From the NCBI RefSeq assembly GCF_002794355.1, contig NZ_PGOI01000013.1:185908-249907 (forward strand): a stretch of 64,000 nt of DNA. The letters are read 5' to 3'. The notes under the pieces were generated by a model. That model was not told the origin of the DNA and made no database searches. It saw only the letters and a list, made by a program, of their open reading frames with translations. The position numbers and the translations under genes were made by a program. Source of the stretch: Pseudorhodobacter sp. MZDSW-24AT (GTDB taxonomy: Bacteria > Pseudomonadota > Alphaproteobacteria > Rhodobacterales > Rhodobacteraceae). This document shows, piece after piece, positions 63,364 to 64,000 of this stretch. The first letter of the stretch is position 1; every line of letters starts with the position of its first letter.

Positions 63364-63414
63364 TGAACCGCCCCGGGTTTGCCGGAGGGCAAAACTTTCG
63401 GAGAATTGCCCGTT

Positions 63415-63807
63415 ATGGAACAGACATCACAGAAGAAGACCGCGAAGCCGTATTCACGCGAGTTCCGAGAAGGCGCGGTGCGGCTGGTCGTGGAACACCG
63501 CGATGAGTATCAAAGCGAAGCTGCCGCGCTGACGGCGATTGCAGGTAAATCGGGTTGTTCGCCGGACAGCCTTTGGGTTTGGCTGCGTCAAGCTCAGCGC
63601 GCTGGTGGCGAGCGGCCGGGTCAGACGACGGCTGAGAACGTCCGGATCAAGGAGTTGGAGCGTGAGGTGCGCGAACTCCGTCAAGCCAACGAGATTCTGA
63701 AGAAGGCGTCAGCGTATTTTGCGATGGTGCGGAAGGCAGTGCGGCATTGCTTCAGCACTGCCTGTAGCGGCTCGACCGCCCGTTTCGCAAATGACTGCTT
63801 TCATTGA
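63415..63807 (+). pseudogene. IS3 transposase orfA, interrupted near its end
   Basis: The helix-turn-helix and zipper parts are intact ([40 protein letters not shown]). After AYFAM the family's AELDRP ending is displaced by a palindromic insertion at 63727-63766, and the frame runs on as unrelated sequence until 63807. Confidence 0.8.
63727..63766. repeat. palindromic mini-insertion D inside orfA
   Basis: About 38-40 bp between GCGATG and GCTCGACC of orfA. Perfect 9-bp arms AGGCAGTGC (63734-63742) and GCACTGCCT (63755-63763) around a 12-base loop. It shifts the frame of the orfA tail. Confidence 0.65.
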
Positions 63808-64000
63808 AGAACACCGCGGAACATACGGGGTCGAGCCGATGTGAAAAATTCTACAAATCGCCCCGTTCCTAGCCCGGCAGGCGAATTGCAAGGCAATTTT
63901 GCCGAGAGGGGACCTATTCTGACCCGCGGGCCATCGCATATGATCCTCACCGGGCGTCAGCCCGGGCCAAGTCCGATGCCGCCTTGATCCTCAAGATCAA
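63791..64000 (+). pseudogene. IS3 transposase orfB, N-terminal part, decayed
   Basis: ATG at 63791 starts MTAFIEEHRGTYGVEPM then TGA, followed by KILQIAP in the same frame, so one nonsense codon lies where relatives have a Cys codon. Further on a palindromic stretch replaces the STYYxx block; ASARAKSDAALILKI is readable near the window end in another frame. Confidence 0.75.
63880..63903. repeat. palindromic mini-insertion E inside orfB
   Basis: Arms GGCGAATTGC (63880-63889) and GCAATTTTGCC (63893-63903) pair with one bulge around AAG, in the place of the conserved SxYY block of orfB. Exact borders cannot be set without an intact relative. Confidence 0.45.

Larger units (their letters stand above)
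63364..64000 (+). mobile_element. IS3 family insertion sequence, left part
   Basis: Left terminal repeat TGAACCGCCCCGGGTTTGCC (63364-63383), one base different from the repeat at 21963, followed by orfA and the start of orfB; the right side is outside the window. It sits inside the IS5 end. Two palindromic insertions disrupt its coding frames. Confidence 0.85.

Overview
GC-rich DNA (lower GC only near the mobile elements). Gene order, codon use and the families present (tripartite tricarboxylate transporter, LysR/TetR singletons, dense ATGA-coupled operons, IS427-type IS5, IS110 and IS3 relics) suggest an alphaproteobacterium of the Rhodobacterales (Paracoccaceae/Roseobacter type). No rRNA, tRNA, CRISPR array or phage structural gene was seen. 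The window is accessory metabolic chromosome or megaplasmid DNA.

Layout. (1) 0-21 kb: single enzymes each paired with a regulator, usually divergently: TetR/NTF2-NmrA, TetR with a double palindrome next to a prolyl oligopeptidase, AmpR-like LysR/class A beta-lactamase, LysR/SDR, LysR/GST-flavoprotein, TetR/aldo-keto reductase, AraC/epimerase. (2) 20.8-23.4 kb: a methyltransferase gene coupled to a broken helix-turn-helix gene, then a decayed IS3 element. (3) 23.7-36.8 kb: a carbohydrate uptake and breakdown operon (LacI regulator, family-5 binding protein, two permeases, a double ATPase, two cytoplasmic glycoside hydrolases, a hydroxypyruvate-isomerase-like enzyme and a tartronate-semialdehyde-reductase-like enzyme). 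(4) 36.9-39.0 kb: an IS graveyard (IS5, IS110, IS3 fragments). (5) 39.0-50.0 kb: a tricarboxylate module: TcuA/TcuB dehydrogenase, GntR regulator, hydroxyacid dehydrogenase, PrpF isomerase, fused TctA-TctB permease, TctC binding protein and the divergent TctD/TctE two-component system. (6) 50.2-53.7 kb: PepSY proteins with a PhoP/PhoQ-like pair. (7) 53.8-63.2 kb: a Tat-exported metallo-beta-lactamase-fold hydrolase, then a complete Nit1C-type nitrilase cluster (nitB-nitH order) ending in a Pnap_2097/LnmK-like gene, with a divergent MocR regulator. (8) 63.3-64 kb: an IS5 end truncated by another IS3 element that runs off the window.

Most interesting points: at least five 37-50 bp palindromic insertions lie inside transposase genes of three different IS copies, and two of them are clearly related to each other; the flavoprotein at 13.7-15.4 kb has lost most of its C-terminal 2Fe-2S domain but retains an in-frame remnant after the stop; the Nit1C cluster has swapped its regulator and gained an LnmK-like gene; and tcu and tct genes are combined with PrpF into one tricarboxylate island. 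Direct copies of an IS5 end bracket the 26 kb holding regions 5-7.
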